Assembly: GCA_032622095.1 (NCBI GenBank)
Contig: CP136065.1
Coordinates: 207,370,151-207,434,150 of the forward strand
Length of the DNA stretch: 64,000 bases
Direction of reading: 5' to 3'
Source of the DNA: Siphonodentalium dalli
Lineage: Eukaryota; Mollusca; Scaphopoda; Gadilida; Siphonodentaliidae
Below, piece by piece: positions 17,920-29,654 of this stretch. The translations under genes and the position numbers were made by a program. Numbering within the stretch: position 1 is the first letter of the stretch; the number at the start of each line of letters is the position of its first letter. Under the pieces are notes generated by a model. The model ran no database searches, had not been told where the DNA came from, and saw only the letters and a list, made by a program, of their open reading frames with translations.

Positions 17920-19150
17920 GGTGACACAGAATGGCATCCTAATCCAACGGACAGCTTCAATGCACAAATACTGTTTCTTGTCTTTGAGAGTTAACCGTTT
18001 CTCTTCAATCATGCGGTCAAATTGTGAAAGCACAAAGATATACCTCTCTTGCTGAGAGTCGAAACGTTTGATTGACTGGTGATCTTTGTTTCGAAGAAAC
18101 GGGCGATTTTTCTTTTGGAACAATAGAATCAAGTTGCATAGATTGTTTCGGAGGAAATGTCTCAACGGCAGAAGCTGTATCCATAGCCTGCTCTACAGGT
18201 TCTGGAACAGGAATAAAATAAGTCTCCTCAACTTGTGTTGCTACATGTATTGATATACTGACGAGTTTGGTTTTACTCTCTGTCTGAGTGCTGGCATCAA
18301 AACACTTTCATTTTAGTAGACACGATTGCTGAGTATGTGACATGTGGAATGGCAGATCGAGGACCAATTATGTCCTTATCATATATATTGACAGATGCTT
18401 CGCAGCTTTACGTCGTTGAATCTTGAATTCATAGTCACAAATGGGACATGGACGATCCATTGCAGCATGTTAACCTTGACAGTTTGAACATTTCTTAAGA
18501 TTCGTACAATCCTTATGATCATGGCCAGAAATAGAACATCGTGCACATGGTTTCTTTACTTTTACAATGTTCCTGGCCATGGCCATTTCCCTGACATTTA
18601 AATCATCGCAATGGGTTTGCAAAATATGTACTTAAATCCATCTTCATATACCCTACCTTTAATGTCGGTGGATGATCGCACCGATTTAAGGTCAGAAGAT
18701 AACTCTTCATCTGAACTTTTTGACCAGCAACTGTCTTCGTAAATCTACGGACTTCTGTAACTCCCTGTAGTGGTAACTCGGCCAATATCTCTGACTCAGA
18801 AGAATCAGCTATATCGAGTGTTCGCAACACAGCTCTGCTACTATTCAATGTCGTGTGAGGAGTAACCGACACTGGAGTCTGTACAATATATGTTAACTGC
18901 ATAAGATCATCAGATTGAACTTTCTTTGAACAATCAATCAAGAGAGCCACTTATTGGCCCAGTCCTGATTGGTTTAACAAATTTCAATTGTCCAGCAATG
19001 TTTTGTAGTGTTTTTCCAATGACAAAGATAGGTCGTTTCACATTTGAGTCAAAGCCAAGAACCAAGTACTGAGGGAATACCACAGCATTATTGGAACTTG
19101 GTGAGTCATCATTCTTACGAACAAAACGTTTTTTTTATTTGAGTTGCCAT
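17914..19150 (-). pseudogene. LINE ORF1 (gag-like, CCHC zinc knuckles), decayed
   Basis: The minus strand encodes, in pieces, an ORF1 of CR1/Jockey-like non-LTR elements. From the N-terminal side: PQYLVLGFDSNVKRP and IAGQLKFVKP (about 19100-18960), then after a frame change TPVSVTPHTTLNSSRAVLR, LQGVTEVRRFT and GYMKMDLSTYFANPLR (18950-18603). A knuckle region follows, CARCSISGHDHKDC and KKCSNCQG (about 18560-18470), with a stop where the family has a further HPA segment. A Ser/Pro/Gln-rich tail runs down to the Polinton junction. Several frame changes and stops show it is inactive. The reading frame crosses the duplicated CGGGTG into 1597 and below, confirming one interrupted LINE. Confidence 0.65.
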
Positions 19151-19706
19151 ACAAAAAGCAAAAAATATCGACAACTAGCCCAGCAGCCGCCGTGGACTAC
19201 AATTCTAATTCTGGTCGGGGCAAAGACTGGTACATATAGCTGGTGCGGTGACCTGTTTACCCACTGTATAGTGAGACAGGCGTGAGCAATACAGGATTCA
19301 ACAATCATCAAGATGAATACAAAAGAGACAGAAGACAGATAGATCATACGTGAAAACAAAACAGAAAATACTTGAAACATCAGAAGAGCAATACAACATA
19401 AAACAAAAATTTAATCTGAAACACGGTGGAGAGGCGTGACTAGCCGATTGATTGAGCCGGGTCAACTCAACCACCCGTCTTGAAGAGATGTTTGACCAAA
19501 GAGGACCATAAGCTAAGTCACATCCGCAGATCGATGCCTCACATTATATGACCGCCCTAATACCTCCAGGACTCTCACACCACACCTCACGGGATGCACC
19601 CCACGGCAAATAGGCTGCCACATTAGGGGATTCTTACCCTTCGCAGTGGGGCGCTAGGCCTACTCTACCCCGGACCCAAACGGGGGACCTGTTCTAACGG
19701 GGAACG
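19151..19706 (-). mobile_element. 5' UTR region of the same LINE
   Basis: Upstream of ORF1 on the minus strand is a GC-richer leader. It includes GGTCCCCCGTTTGGGTCCGG near 19680 and TAAGAATCCCCTAATGTGGC near 19630, a style common to 5' ends of LINEs in molluscs. The element appears to begin near 19706. Together with 17914-19150 and 1182-1597 this makes an approximately 2.2-kb LINE with both ends but no ORF2. Confidence 0.45.
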
Positions 19707-19982
19707 TTATAAAATTAAAGAAACAACGCAGGGAATATATTTCTGTGTTAATACTTGTTCCTTAATCTATTTCACAGTAGATTGTGGTCCCAGCTCTATA
19801 TTGCATGACTTTTGCGGGTCGATATTGCAATAAACATTGAATTATTTCCCGGCAGAAATCCATGAATGTAAGCGATGCAAATCGAATTCAAGAGTCAACT
19901 AATTGTGAAATCTCGAGCTGGGACCTTCACCTACTGACAATGAAATGCATTACTAAGGAACATGAATTAACTAAGAAATATA
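19707..19982. other. diverged repeat shared with 24995-25260
   Basis: No gene. TCCCAGCTC...TGCATG and the AAGAAATATATT region recur in similar order at 25010-25230, so this belongs to a duplicated genomic segment that also contains the exon-like pieces. An inverted GGTCCCAGCTC / GAGCTGGGACC pair (19786-19796 and 19914-19924) can form a hairpin. Confidence 0.45.
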
Positions 19983-20216
19983 TTATATGCACTGTTTTTC
20001 AAACGTTATAAACTTACCTGTCAGAACATCAAACATTTCCCAGGTTTTGAAGGGAGAAGTGTGATCTCCATTGGTGTAGACAGAGTAGATAATCAAGACA
20101 TGATCAGTTGCGAAGCCTGACGCACGAAAGCGCTCTAACACCGGTCTGAAATACCTTGTGGAATACGAAATAACCGAGAGTAATATACGGCTCATGAATA
20201 AACAAACCATTTCCAA
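19983..20216 (-). CDS. exon-like segment of unknown family (copy 1)
   Basis: The minus strand encodes RYFRPVLERFRASGFATDHV, then IIYSVYTNGDH and KTWEMFDVLTG, ending at a good splice donor (ACAG/GTAAGT, about 20031). Related segments with HESLL...KTWELFDVLIG (25262-25345, minus) and KTWELFDIL (24835-24920, plus) preserve this sense, which argues for real coding ancestry. I do not recognise the protein. Start and acceptor are not certain; it may be a fragment of a duplicated host gene or a captured exon within a repeat. Confidence 0.35.
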   Translation of the reverse strand: MEMVCLFMSRILLSVISYSTRYFRPVLERFRASGFATDHVLIIYSVYTNGDHTSPFKTWEMFDVLTGKFITFEKQCI

Positions 20217-20298
20217 TATGCCGTATCAGCGTGCTCTCGTGAAATTAAGGTCATTCGATTTAGGTCATTTATGAACTCATTTCACAACGAGTTAAGTC

Positions 20299-20615
20299 CT
20301 ATTTGACATCAATATATAACACCGTCCTACATATACCTATCTCTGTGGTAATGTGGTTTCCCGTGGCTCGAGCCACATGCGGAATAGCTGACATTAGACC
20401 TTTGAGTGTGTCATTTGAAACTGCAATAATGACAATATCAGCCGATGGAAATGGGTTTATTCTGGTTTTATTCCTAAGAAAATATCCTGACCATATAAAC
20501 CCATTAACTAAATGGCTGTGAATGACAAAGTCGCCCAAACCATATGTCATTTGGTTAGAGTCATAGACATATTGTATAAATGTAGCCATGGTGGCATATG
20601 GCCTATATGTACAAA
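20299..20615 (-). CDS. second exon-like segment, unknown family
   Basis: On the minus strand an acceptor-like ...TATAG precedes a frame reading MATFIQYVYDSNQMTYGLGD, then GFIWSGYFLRNKTRINPFPS and ADIVIIAVSNDTLKGLM. It runs to a possible donor (ATAG/GTATAT, about 20324). Composition is protein-like and lacks stops over about 100 codons. It lies just upstream of the exon-like segment at 19983-20216 on the same strand, but the apparent splice phases do not fit simply, so they may not be consecutive exons. Family is unrecognised. Confidence 0.35.
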
Positions 20616-20664
20616 AAAAGATAAATTGTAAATTATGAATTACGTGGGTGATCAGCAGATACAA

Positions 20665-22284
20665 TTATCCGCGTTTTTATTTTACGGAAGCTATTTAAAA
20701 ATCGTAGTCTTCACATGCCTGATCAGTGAAGGTCTCGACTAATCAGACATCACACACGAACACACTCATTGAATATCTTATTGGGGAATTTTTATTTTTT
20801 TATTTTTTTTTAAGGAGACGCACGTTCAGCATAAATCCAGCCAAGAATAGCAAGAAATGTTCAACATAGAATTATGTGGATTTATCTGGCGAAAAATCTT
20901 GAATTTCACATACCATCTTCTGAGCAATTGTTAAGAGACGCCAAAATATGAATTATAATACATTTGATAGGTAGAAAATATTATTTTCTTTCGGTACCAA
21001 GAACTGCTAGAATAAATAGTAATTTGACACAACACTCTAATCACCAAATAGCTTATTGTCTTGGCTATATGACAAGAGGCTTCATCTGTATCATATTGTT
21101 GAGATATATATTTGATTGCGTAATATAGCATCATACCCCCCCCCCATATCATAATAATGAATACAGCAGTCACAAATATTCCAGTTCAATGACAACAAAT
21201 GTTGATACGCAGGGTGGTCCACTCAAGCAGGGAACAATCAACTGGAATTATGTCACATTAAGAGATATGGCGGCCAGCATTGACTTGGTTATGAACCCAT
21301 GACCCATAACTCATATCAGCCCATTTTTTTCATTTATCAACAGGCATGACATGCAAATTATGAAATATAGAAAATTATTTATGGGTAGTTGTCTTTCTAA
21401 ATGGAAATAATCATTAAATTTCCCACAATTGAACTGCACTTTTGAAAAAAATCTATTATACAGAAGTTCTTGAAATCAGTGAAATTTTAATTAATTTACT
21501 GTTCCATAAGAGATAGTCAAGTCGTTACGCTTTTGATAATCACCGTTTAATTACCATCATGTTGTTGGTTCAATAGTCGATATCGGTTAATGCAATGTAA
21601 ACCAATAAGCCATAGAAGTATGTTATCCCCTTCTGCAATTTTGCATATTCAATGTCGTCTTGTGTGCGGAATTTACACGTGATGTTAATCATTGCGATCT
21701 ACCCGAAAAGCTATTTGGGAAGTTGTCGATTTCATAAATGTACATGCATCTGTGTCAAAATACTTCTATGATGGAATAATAATAACAATGCAGACACCGC
21801 GGAGATGTCTGACATGAGGGATAAGCATACATGATAATTAATTCACGACAAACGAATGCATTGTTGTACACCAAGAATATGTAACCACACCTCACATGAT
21901 CGCACCATAATGTCGACATGAAGATGTTGCATCACCCAGATCTTTCGATGTGAAAAGTACATACTAACACTTTTCCGATACAAGTATCAACTTAAAAGTT
22001 TTAATATTAGTGTTCACTAAATATATGAAAATTAGCAAACACCACAACTGGCATTTTTGTGAATCCGTGGGGTATATAAGATTTTATGATTATAACACAT
22101 ATTAGTTATATGAAATTGCTGAGTTACTGCACTGTGTTTGTGTTAGATAAATTATATCCTTGCAATATAATATAACAGCAAGCGAGCGACAAAAACAATG
22201 TCTCCCGCATGGTCAGCGGGCGACAGTGTAATTTGTCGCCCGGAACGTGACAGGGCTAGGACCAATCAGAAGCGGGTAAAATGG
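20665..22284. other. unassigned AT-rich DNA
   Basis: About 1.6 kb without credible coding sequence or terminal repeats. A G/C homopolymer (CCCCCCCCC at 21137-21145) is the only landmark. Confidence 0.5.
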
Positions 22285-22415
22285 GGAGGATGAATCAGAC
22301 TATGTGCATGTTTGCGATAGACATTGTACATGAATCAGTCCATGTGCGGGCTGGTGGTATACGATGTACGATAATGAGTCTAGGCCCCCGTTGGTGAGAC
22401 AATATACATGAATCA
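22285..22415. repeat. diverged units of a 40-bp satellite
   Basis: Four imperfect copies of a unit ending TACATGAATCAGACTAGG, related to the cleaner array at 23244-23370. The array is split by a LINE insertion. Confidence 0.7.
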
Positions 22416-23249
22416 GACTAGGATAGGATAGGATAGGATAGGATATTTTATTTCAATATACATATATAAATTAATACATAATACATTTGACAAATATTGT
22501 AATGTATATTCGAGGGGGTGGCATAGTCAGGCTAGACTGTCTTACTGTCACCCCCTTAGAGATGAATAAATGTTAACATATATAGGCGGTCAAGATTTAT
22601 TGTACAATGCACGGCTATGAAATTATGTATTACATAATGGTTCCATTTATAGGATTATATAATTATATAATGGAGGGTATACGTATATATAAATCGTTTA
22701 TTGGTTACTCGATGGTTTGTCTCTTTCTTGTCAGTGTCATGTTCTTTGGAAGTCGAGTAGGAGTGTGCTGAGTGAGGTTGTAGATTGCGATATATGTACG
22801 GGAGGTTACACTATTGACGAGCTACCACACAGTCGGGACATCTTTGATTGTTGCATTTAATTGTTGCAGCATATTTTTTAATGCAATCGGCATGTACACG
22901 GCGTTTGAATGTGTGTCTGGATTGGTATGATGTAAATTCATTATCCAAGTTGTTCCATGTAGTTGGATAAGAATGGAATGGTAGTTGTTGGGACCAAGAT
23001 GTTCTTGGTTTTTTTTAAAATAGTGGGTGCTTTTGCCGGGTGTCTGGTCCGTTTTTGCGTTTGGTAAACATGTCGGTGAATGATTCTATTAAGCGCATAT
23101 GATACCAATCATGCATGAAAACAGCCGCTTGGACTTTGTGGATGTCGTATATTTTGAGTATATTTTCTTTTTTAAAAAGAGGTTCTGTGTGGCTTCTATA
23201 TTTTTTATTACATAAAACTCGTATCGCGCGTTTTTGAAGCATGACTAGG
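22416..23249 (-). mobile_element. LINE 3' fragment with (TATCC)n tail, inserted into the satellite
   Basis: The minus-strand frame 23242-23015 reads LQKRAIRVLCNKKYRSHTEP, LFKKENILKIYDIHKVQAAV and a RQKHPLF end. This is the canonical C-terminal segment of CR1/RTE-like reverse transcriptase ORF2. The 3' UTR follows leftward and ends in (TATCC)5 at about 22421-22442. GACTAGG at 22416-22422 and 23243-23249 flanks it and looks like a 7-bp target duplication. The element is strongly 5'-truncated, as is usual for LINEs. Related tails occur at 26565 and 43303. Confidence 0.75.
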
Positions 23250-23370
23250 TGCGGGTTGGTGATAGACTATGTACATGAATCAGAATAGGTGCGGGTTGGT
23301 GATAGACTATGTACATGAATCAGAATAGGTGCGGGTTGGTGATAGACTATGTACATGAATCAGACTAGCT
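23244..23370. repeat. 40-bp tandem repeat, about three copies
   Basis: Three near-identical units containing GGTGCGGGTTGGTGATAGAC and TATGTACATGAATCAGA, period 40 bp. Confidence 0.9.
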
Positions 23371-24834
23371 GCAGTTTGGCAATTATCGATCCCGCGATCC
23401 TCTCCTAGATATATACTATGTCGTGAACAATATATCATTTACCTTACTCGTATATAAATTCGCTCGGCACAATTTGTCTCGCACCCGTCGGTGCGCGAAT
23501 TTAAAACTGAGCGAAAAATAGTACGACTCCTGACCACAAGGGAAACAAGATCGAGGGCTATGTTGATAAGTTACACACATTACGAAAGGTTAATAGACCA
23601 TTACGCATGTATATGTATAGGCCTGTAGTTACATTCGGTCAACCAAAATCAAAATTTCAAAACCATCACTCATCGCCAAGTACAAATCATGGTAACGTCG
23701 ACGATGTTGAAATACTTCTAAGTTCTAAGAAATGCACATATTCTGGGTTGCATGTGAATGAAAGCACGTTCCCCTATTCACCACTATGCATGTGGGTCAC
23801 CGTGACAATGTGATCATACCGTCTGAGTTAGTTATTTCATCACAACCCGCAGCCAAATGTTTCTGAAATCAGTTGTCTTCGCGGTTGTGAACTTGTGGTT
23901 TTCTGTTTTCTAGTTAATTTCATTGATTTCCATTCCACGACTATTTCAATATCATAATTAATATTTGGAGCATATAACATCCATTATCGTAACAAAATGA
24001 TGGTGCATGCAGTTATGTTCTGCACGATGTAAATCCGCTGTGATCGTGTTTAATATACACATGTATCTTCCGAAACGATTAAGAACTCAAACTGACATCA
24101 GATCCAAGACTTTTACGAAAATAATTTTATCAGTTTTGAATTCGCGCAGATAGGTGCGCGAAATTAAAGTGCGCGAATTCAAAACTGAGCGAAAAATAGT
24201 ACGGCGCGAATTAAATATGAGTAAGGTAGGTGAAAAGTTTTGTCTTTTTACTCGATGTGTCCACATAGAAGTATCACGTTCAGTATATGCCGACATTGTT
24301 TTGATTCTCCAACCATTAATTATTTGAGAATGTGTGGGTTTTTAGACCAACAATAGCATTTTGTTTTAATAATTTTGGTCAAAATTTTGTCTGAAATGGC
24401 CATCAGTTTGGACATTTTCTAACCGAATGAGGTGCAGGTTGGAAATTTCCAACAATTGGAAAGCTTGTGAAGATGAAATTCTGCAAACCTGGGAGTTTGT
24501 AGGGAGGAGTGCACTTGGAAATTTCAAGGTGGACATCTCCAGCCACATCTCTGTCAAAGCTACTCATAGTATTTAGGCCTCAGATTTTTATAATGTTTCC
24601 GTGTCAATAAATAATTGGTATAATATATGAACAAGCTCGCCTCAGCTCGTGACGTTACCTCGAAGTAAACCGTTAAACAAGCTATCTGTATAAGAAAATC
24701 TCATTGAAGTTAAACAGATTATCGCATCAGAAAACAGGATAGCTTATTTTCACAGGATGTAACAATAAAGAGCGTCAATCGTTACATGTATCCTGATATG
24801 GTAACAATAAAGAGCGTAACTGTTTAGATCATGC
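23371..24834. other. unassigned DNA with a duplicated GAGCGAAAAATAGTAC segment
   Basis: GCGCGAATT...AAAACTGAGCGAAAAATAGTAC occurs at about 23490-23525 and again at 24170-24202, a direct repeat about 680 bp apart. Two AATAAAGAGCGT motifs are at 24764 and 24806. No gene is supportable. Confidence 0.5.
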
Positions 24835-25345
24835 CATGAATCACTACTCTGGTTAACGCCCACAGTGATCATATTCCACCAGAACAAAACATGGGAACTT
24901 TTTGATATTCTGGTCTGTTCTGACAGGGAACTTAATAACATTGAACAAAAAGCAGGAATTATCTTTCTTTGTTTATATTTGTTCCTCGATAATCTGCTTC
25001 AAAGTATGGGGTTGTCCCAGCTCGCAATTGCATGCTTGTTAGTGACTTTAGCGATCCGATATCGCAAAAAAAAACATTTATAACAGTGGAAAAAATCCAT
25101 TATTGTAAGTGCGTAAAGCAAAATCGCCCACACAGCTGCACAAAGTCCCTTAAATAATGCAATCTCGAGGTGTGATCTTCGCATACCGACTATTAAGCAA
25201 CATGTATCAACAAAGAAATATATTCCCCGCGTTATTGTTTCGACTTTATAAGGTTACCGATCAAAACGTCAAAAAGTTCCCAGGTTTTGCACTTGTGGAA
25301 TATGATCTCTACGGGCGTTAGCCTGAGTAGAGATTCATGATATGA
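24835..25345. repeat. inverted pair of exon-like segments (copies 2 and 3)
   Basis: About 85 bp at 24835-24920 (plus) is an inverted copy of 25262-25345 (minus). Both encode variants of a KTWELFD segment also found at 19983-20216. Between them lies sequence similar to 19780-19980. The arrangement suggests duplication and inversion of a gene fragment with its neighbouring intron. Confidence 0.5.
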
Positions 25346-28300
25346 TCTAGTTAGTATAGTTACTGTTGACAGTTATTTTACTGCTTATGAATATCTGGCA
25401 TTTAGGTGCGTGTACCTATCGGCATATGCCCATGAACAGAATGTGACAAAATCGAACAATTACTGGGTATAATTTCGGGTTCAATTCACTTTAACTGTGA
25501 TGGTAATGGTCGTGACTGTATATACTTGTTATAATTGACTATTTAGCTGTAGCACATGGAAGTTGATTAACAGTTCCAGAGAATTAGAGAAATGTGTGTT
25601 GCGTTCAATCGTAACATGGTCATTTCTTTAATATATTGGAATCTGTTCTGATACGCACATTTGGAAGTCATGATTACATCATACTGAACCAGCGCCGATA
25701 TATCTAAATTGGTTTCATCCATTTGGACTGACAAATTGGAAACCAGAACCTTCTTACACGGCCTCGTGCTATTGTCAGTTTTAGACCTATAAGCATTTCT
25801 TTTTATACCAAGATGAATACTTAATAATGCACCATACTATGGTGTAGATGATATGCGCATACGCGTTGGCTAACAAAAAACGCCGTGTGGGGTGTCAGAT
25901 TAAGTTATGAAGAAACAATTACTTTGTAGCAACCGCCAACCCAGGAATAAAGACTGCATAGTAACTCTTAAAACCGATAGTCGCCGAGTTAGAATGGTTT
26001 AATGAGCAACATATTCTCATGCGAATAGGTTGATATTGAGGCTATCATCCGGGAGATTAGGCTCTATAGTGAGCGCTGGAATGTCAAAGGAATCACTCTC
26101 AAAGCAAGCAGACCGTGTGTACCTATATCTGGCATATAGAGAATATCGCCGTCTGACCTAAGACACAGATTACTATGGAATAACAAAGTTAACGTGTTTT
26201 CTGGCCGTCCAGCGATAATAACGACATGTTCCGTCTAATAAATCGAGAGAGAGTCAAGTACAATGTAATTATAGGCTTTGTTTCGTCTCATTTCTCTTTC
26301 TTGTCGGAGCGAAATTGCCTTCTGTCTAAGACGTGGTCGGTGGTTACGTATTCGCGGTTGAATTACAGATTATGTTCGAGCTATTGAATCATGTTCAGTG
26401 ACTTATTCAATGCGCGATCTATTTCCCTCAGTACTCGTAAAGCACTGTGTATGCAGAAAGTATTTCAACGAAGTGAAGTCGGTCGTTTGGAAGTAGGCGA
26501 TCGTTACGTGGGTGTTAGACATTGTTGCGGAGTACGTGCTCATGGCGAAAAGTTGCGAATTAGGCTAGGATAGGATAAGTTTATTTACGATATACAGACA
26601 TGAATATCACAAACATATGAACAATAAATACGAATATTTCGTATATTGCACGGGGGTGATATAGCCCCGTTGGCACAGGTATCTCTATAGTGAATGTTTA
26701 AAGATGGCGTATGTGGGCGTTCATCTCCATGTGGGTGCACAGACAAGCATAGCTTATGAACATAATTATCAAGGGTATGTTACATATACTGTTTAGGTTG
26801 ATTGGTACCAACCCGGACCATTGCCATATCTGCTCATAACAATCTGTAAATGGATGTTTCGTGGTCACCGGGGGGGGGGGGCAATTGAGTGACATTTGGT
26901 CCCACGCGTTTACTGTTTGTGTGTCTTTCTACTTTCATATTCACACTAACCCTTTTCAGTATATATAAAGGATCTCCAACGAGTTATGTTGGGATCAGTC
27001 TGGTAAATATCCAGACTCCGTCTCATTACTTTCATCTACGTCTGAGGACACCGGGATTCCATCTGATTTCAAAGATGAAGGGGGAATACCCTTTTTTGTA
27101 AAAACTCATTAATATTCATTAGGCAGTGTTTGTCATTGCGATACACACACATATATACACACGTGCGCCTGATGTCATGTAAATATTTAAGAGTAGTGAA
27201 TCTTCCTCTAACCAATATCCGTGCAATACAATTCTCTCAAAGTTAATTGCTTCACTATATAAATACATGCAGAATACAAGTTTCGCCATTCAAATGCTAT
27301 ATTATAAAGAACAATATAAAGAACAATGTAATGAAAACAGCGATAAGCAGGCTATGATAAATCTTATTGAGCAGTACCGCGGCCATATTGCTTCATCTCC
27401 TTATTTAGAATGCGTGCTCAGAATTTACTACGATCTAAGTTGTAAGTGATCCCTATTTGACATGTGATCATGGTGATGTAATATCCATATGTTAGGAGAA
27501 AATACTAGTTTTTTTAATATCTTTGCAAATACACAATTATATTATGTATACTTGTTCTGTCTGATCATTCCCCAATTATGAATAAACGTACTTTAGTTTT
27601 GATTTTGAACGTACCGACGTTTGGTCAGTTAAGATACGCGACGCTAACGTGCAGTTTAGACGATAACTTCATGAGATTGCAGTCAAATGCCGCGGGTGTG
27701 GCTTGTATGAATAAGTGAATATTAATTGAATTTGCAGGAAGCTATTCATTGGTCAGGCAATGCATCGCTCGCTGCGTATTGGCTAGATTTCTCTCGTTTG
27801 GAATAATTTTAACCATGAGAGTCCTTAGACCATAAGGTGATTGAAATGAAACACGGCCTAATTTTATCAAACTGTGTTGGGATATAAGATTTTATGAAAC
27901 GAGTTTGATAAATTTAATTCACCACGAGTCATAGACGAGTTGTGAATAAAAAGTTATGAATCAAGTTTTATAACATCTTATATCCCAACATAACGAGTTC
28001 AAATTCTTGGATATCACTTGAAAAAAATAGAGCTTCGTGCCTTTTTAACAACTCAAGATCCTTAACAGAAGCTTTAAAATGCACATAATTCCATTGTTGG
28101 GTGAGACGCTTCACAACCGTACACGACAGTATTGCGCGCTCGAGCTGCCGACGGAAAATAAAGTCCCCCAATTTGCCTCTTTGTTTGTGTGTCTATTTTA
28201 GTTAGTACAACGAAGTTGGACAATAATTCAACTGTAATGAACAAAGCAATCATTGTGCATTGTCTGGTGTTGTTGCCATGTGCAGCTTTACGAAATAGTA

Positions 28301-28759
28301 TTAATCCGCTTGATTCAATGTAATGTCATCAGTTGGCGCGCTGCCAAGTTGGCGGGAAGCCGGCGCCTATTCGCCACTAGTGAGAAATAAGAAAATATCT
28401 AATGGCTTTTTTTACATGCTGACCCGATATGTCGAAATGTAGTATACGTGAAACTGCTAACTATACGGTATTTTCTTCCCACGTTACTGTGTTGGATCTC
28501 AGGGATAAAAGTATGCTCTCCCAACTGGTCGGATAAAACTCGAAGCGATCTCGGCATTGTAGGAAAACGGTATTTAGTTCCGGGTCAAATCATTCTGTTT
28601 CAAAAATGGTGAGACCGTGAAAGTCGCATATATCAATAGTTGTCGGATAGAGGTGAAGCGGAAAGGAATGAACGAGGGTATTCTAAAAATAGAATCAGGC
28701 AGATACATTCACGCGCACCCCCTTGGTTCACAGCGGGACCAAGAGTAGTAACTTAACGC
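25346..28759. other. unassigned DNA
   Basis: About 3.4 kb without a credible gene. Landmarks are a LINE tail remnant at 26565-26700, a G10 tract at 26871-26880, and an inverted repeat built on GTTGGGATATAAGAT (27876-27890) and ATCTTATATCCCAAC (27968-27982). Confidence 0.5.
26565..26700 (-). mobile_element. LINE 3' UTR remnant with degenerate (TATCC)n tail
   Basis: GGCTAGGATAGGATAAGTTT is followed by a segment ending in GGGGGTGATATAGCCCCGTT. Its layout matches the 3' ends at 22421 and 43303 (tail, AT-rich UTR, then a GGGGGTGGCATA-like box). Confidence 0.55.
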
Positions 28760-29200
28760 CGCATGGCGGTTTGCGCTCCAAAATACACATAATATTATTC
28801 GATTTTGAATTTATCCCGGTATCGAAATAGGTCGATAAATATCTTAACTACCTTTCTACGAGCATTCTGTAACCCAAAAAGACGCATTGAAGTTATGAAA
28901 ATTACAACTATGAACACGGTGATTGGGTCCCAAACATATAAAACTGCCATTTGCACGACATGGAACAGAAAAGGGCGTTCCGTGTTAGTCTATTCCTGAT
29001 ATGGTAGAAATAAAGATCGTTTGTCTGACTTATGGCGAAAAATTGAAACGGTTGGAAAATTGCTGTGACATTGGCAAGTGTTTTTCAGAGCATATGGAAC
29101 CGGTATATCAACATTTCATGTATTTATCGACCTATTATATCGATCCCTCCAAATCACGCAGATAAAATATGAAGGTTCGAATGAACATTGTCCGCTTAAC
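28760..29200. repeat. dispersed repeat family R1, copy 1
   Basis: About 440 bp similar along its length to 42506-42920 in the same orientation. Shared blocks include GGCGGTTTGCGCTCCAAAAT, CGACATGGAACAGAAAAG, GGCAAGTGTTTTTCAGAGCA and GAGGTTCGAATGA-like. Contains a variant (AAATAAAGATCGT) of the dispersed motif. Non-coding; class unknown. Confidence 0.75.
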
Positions 29201-29654
29201 CTAGTGAGGTGTGTACCCTTTCGACACCTATCAGCTTTACATGCCATATATGGTTGGAAACGTTATCTATATAAGGCTCACCTTGTACCTGTGCGGAAGA
29301 TTACAAACCCAAAGCACTTGAATATTAGAACTAGTTTGCATTCTCCAAATATTTGAACCTCTCGTGGTCATCTTGAGTCCTTTCGATATTTGTATGTGAT
29401 CCCCATTCCAGAGAAAAATAAGCACTATTACTGATCAGATTTACGAATAGCTAATATATTGAGTGATAGCTAATAGTATATTTATGACAGTCCAGAAACC
29501 TTTTCGCATAATTGACGTTTGTGAGAAATTCGTGCAGATGAAACTTCTTGCCACTCGCAGTATGGTGCTATTTATTGTGTGTTTTGTTGAAAACCGGAAA
29601 CAGTATACGTAACTACGGGTATGGAAAAACGACAACAAATAGAATGAACACAAA
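29201..29654. other. unassigned DNA
   Basis: No coding or structured signal seen. Confidence 0.5.

Noticed and set aside
23240-23370. Direct repeats considered as a CRISPR array
   Set aside because: Units are contiguous 40-bp tandem copies without spacers and the DNA is eukaryotic.
27267-27449. 60-codon frame MQNTSFAIQML...
   Set aside because: Composition is mildly protein-like but it is isolated, has no splice or promoter context and no family I recognise.
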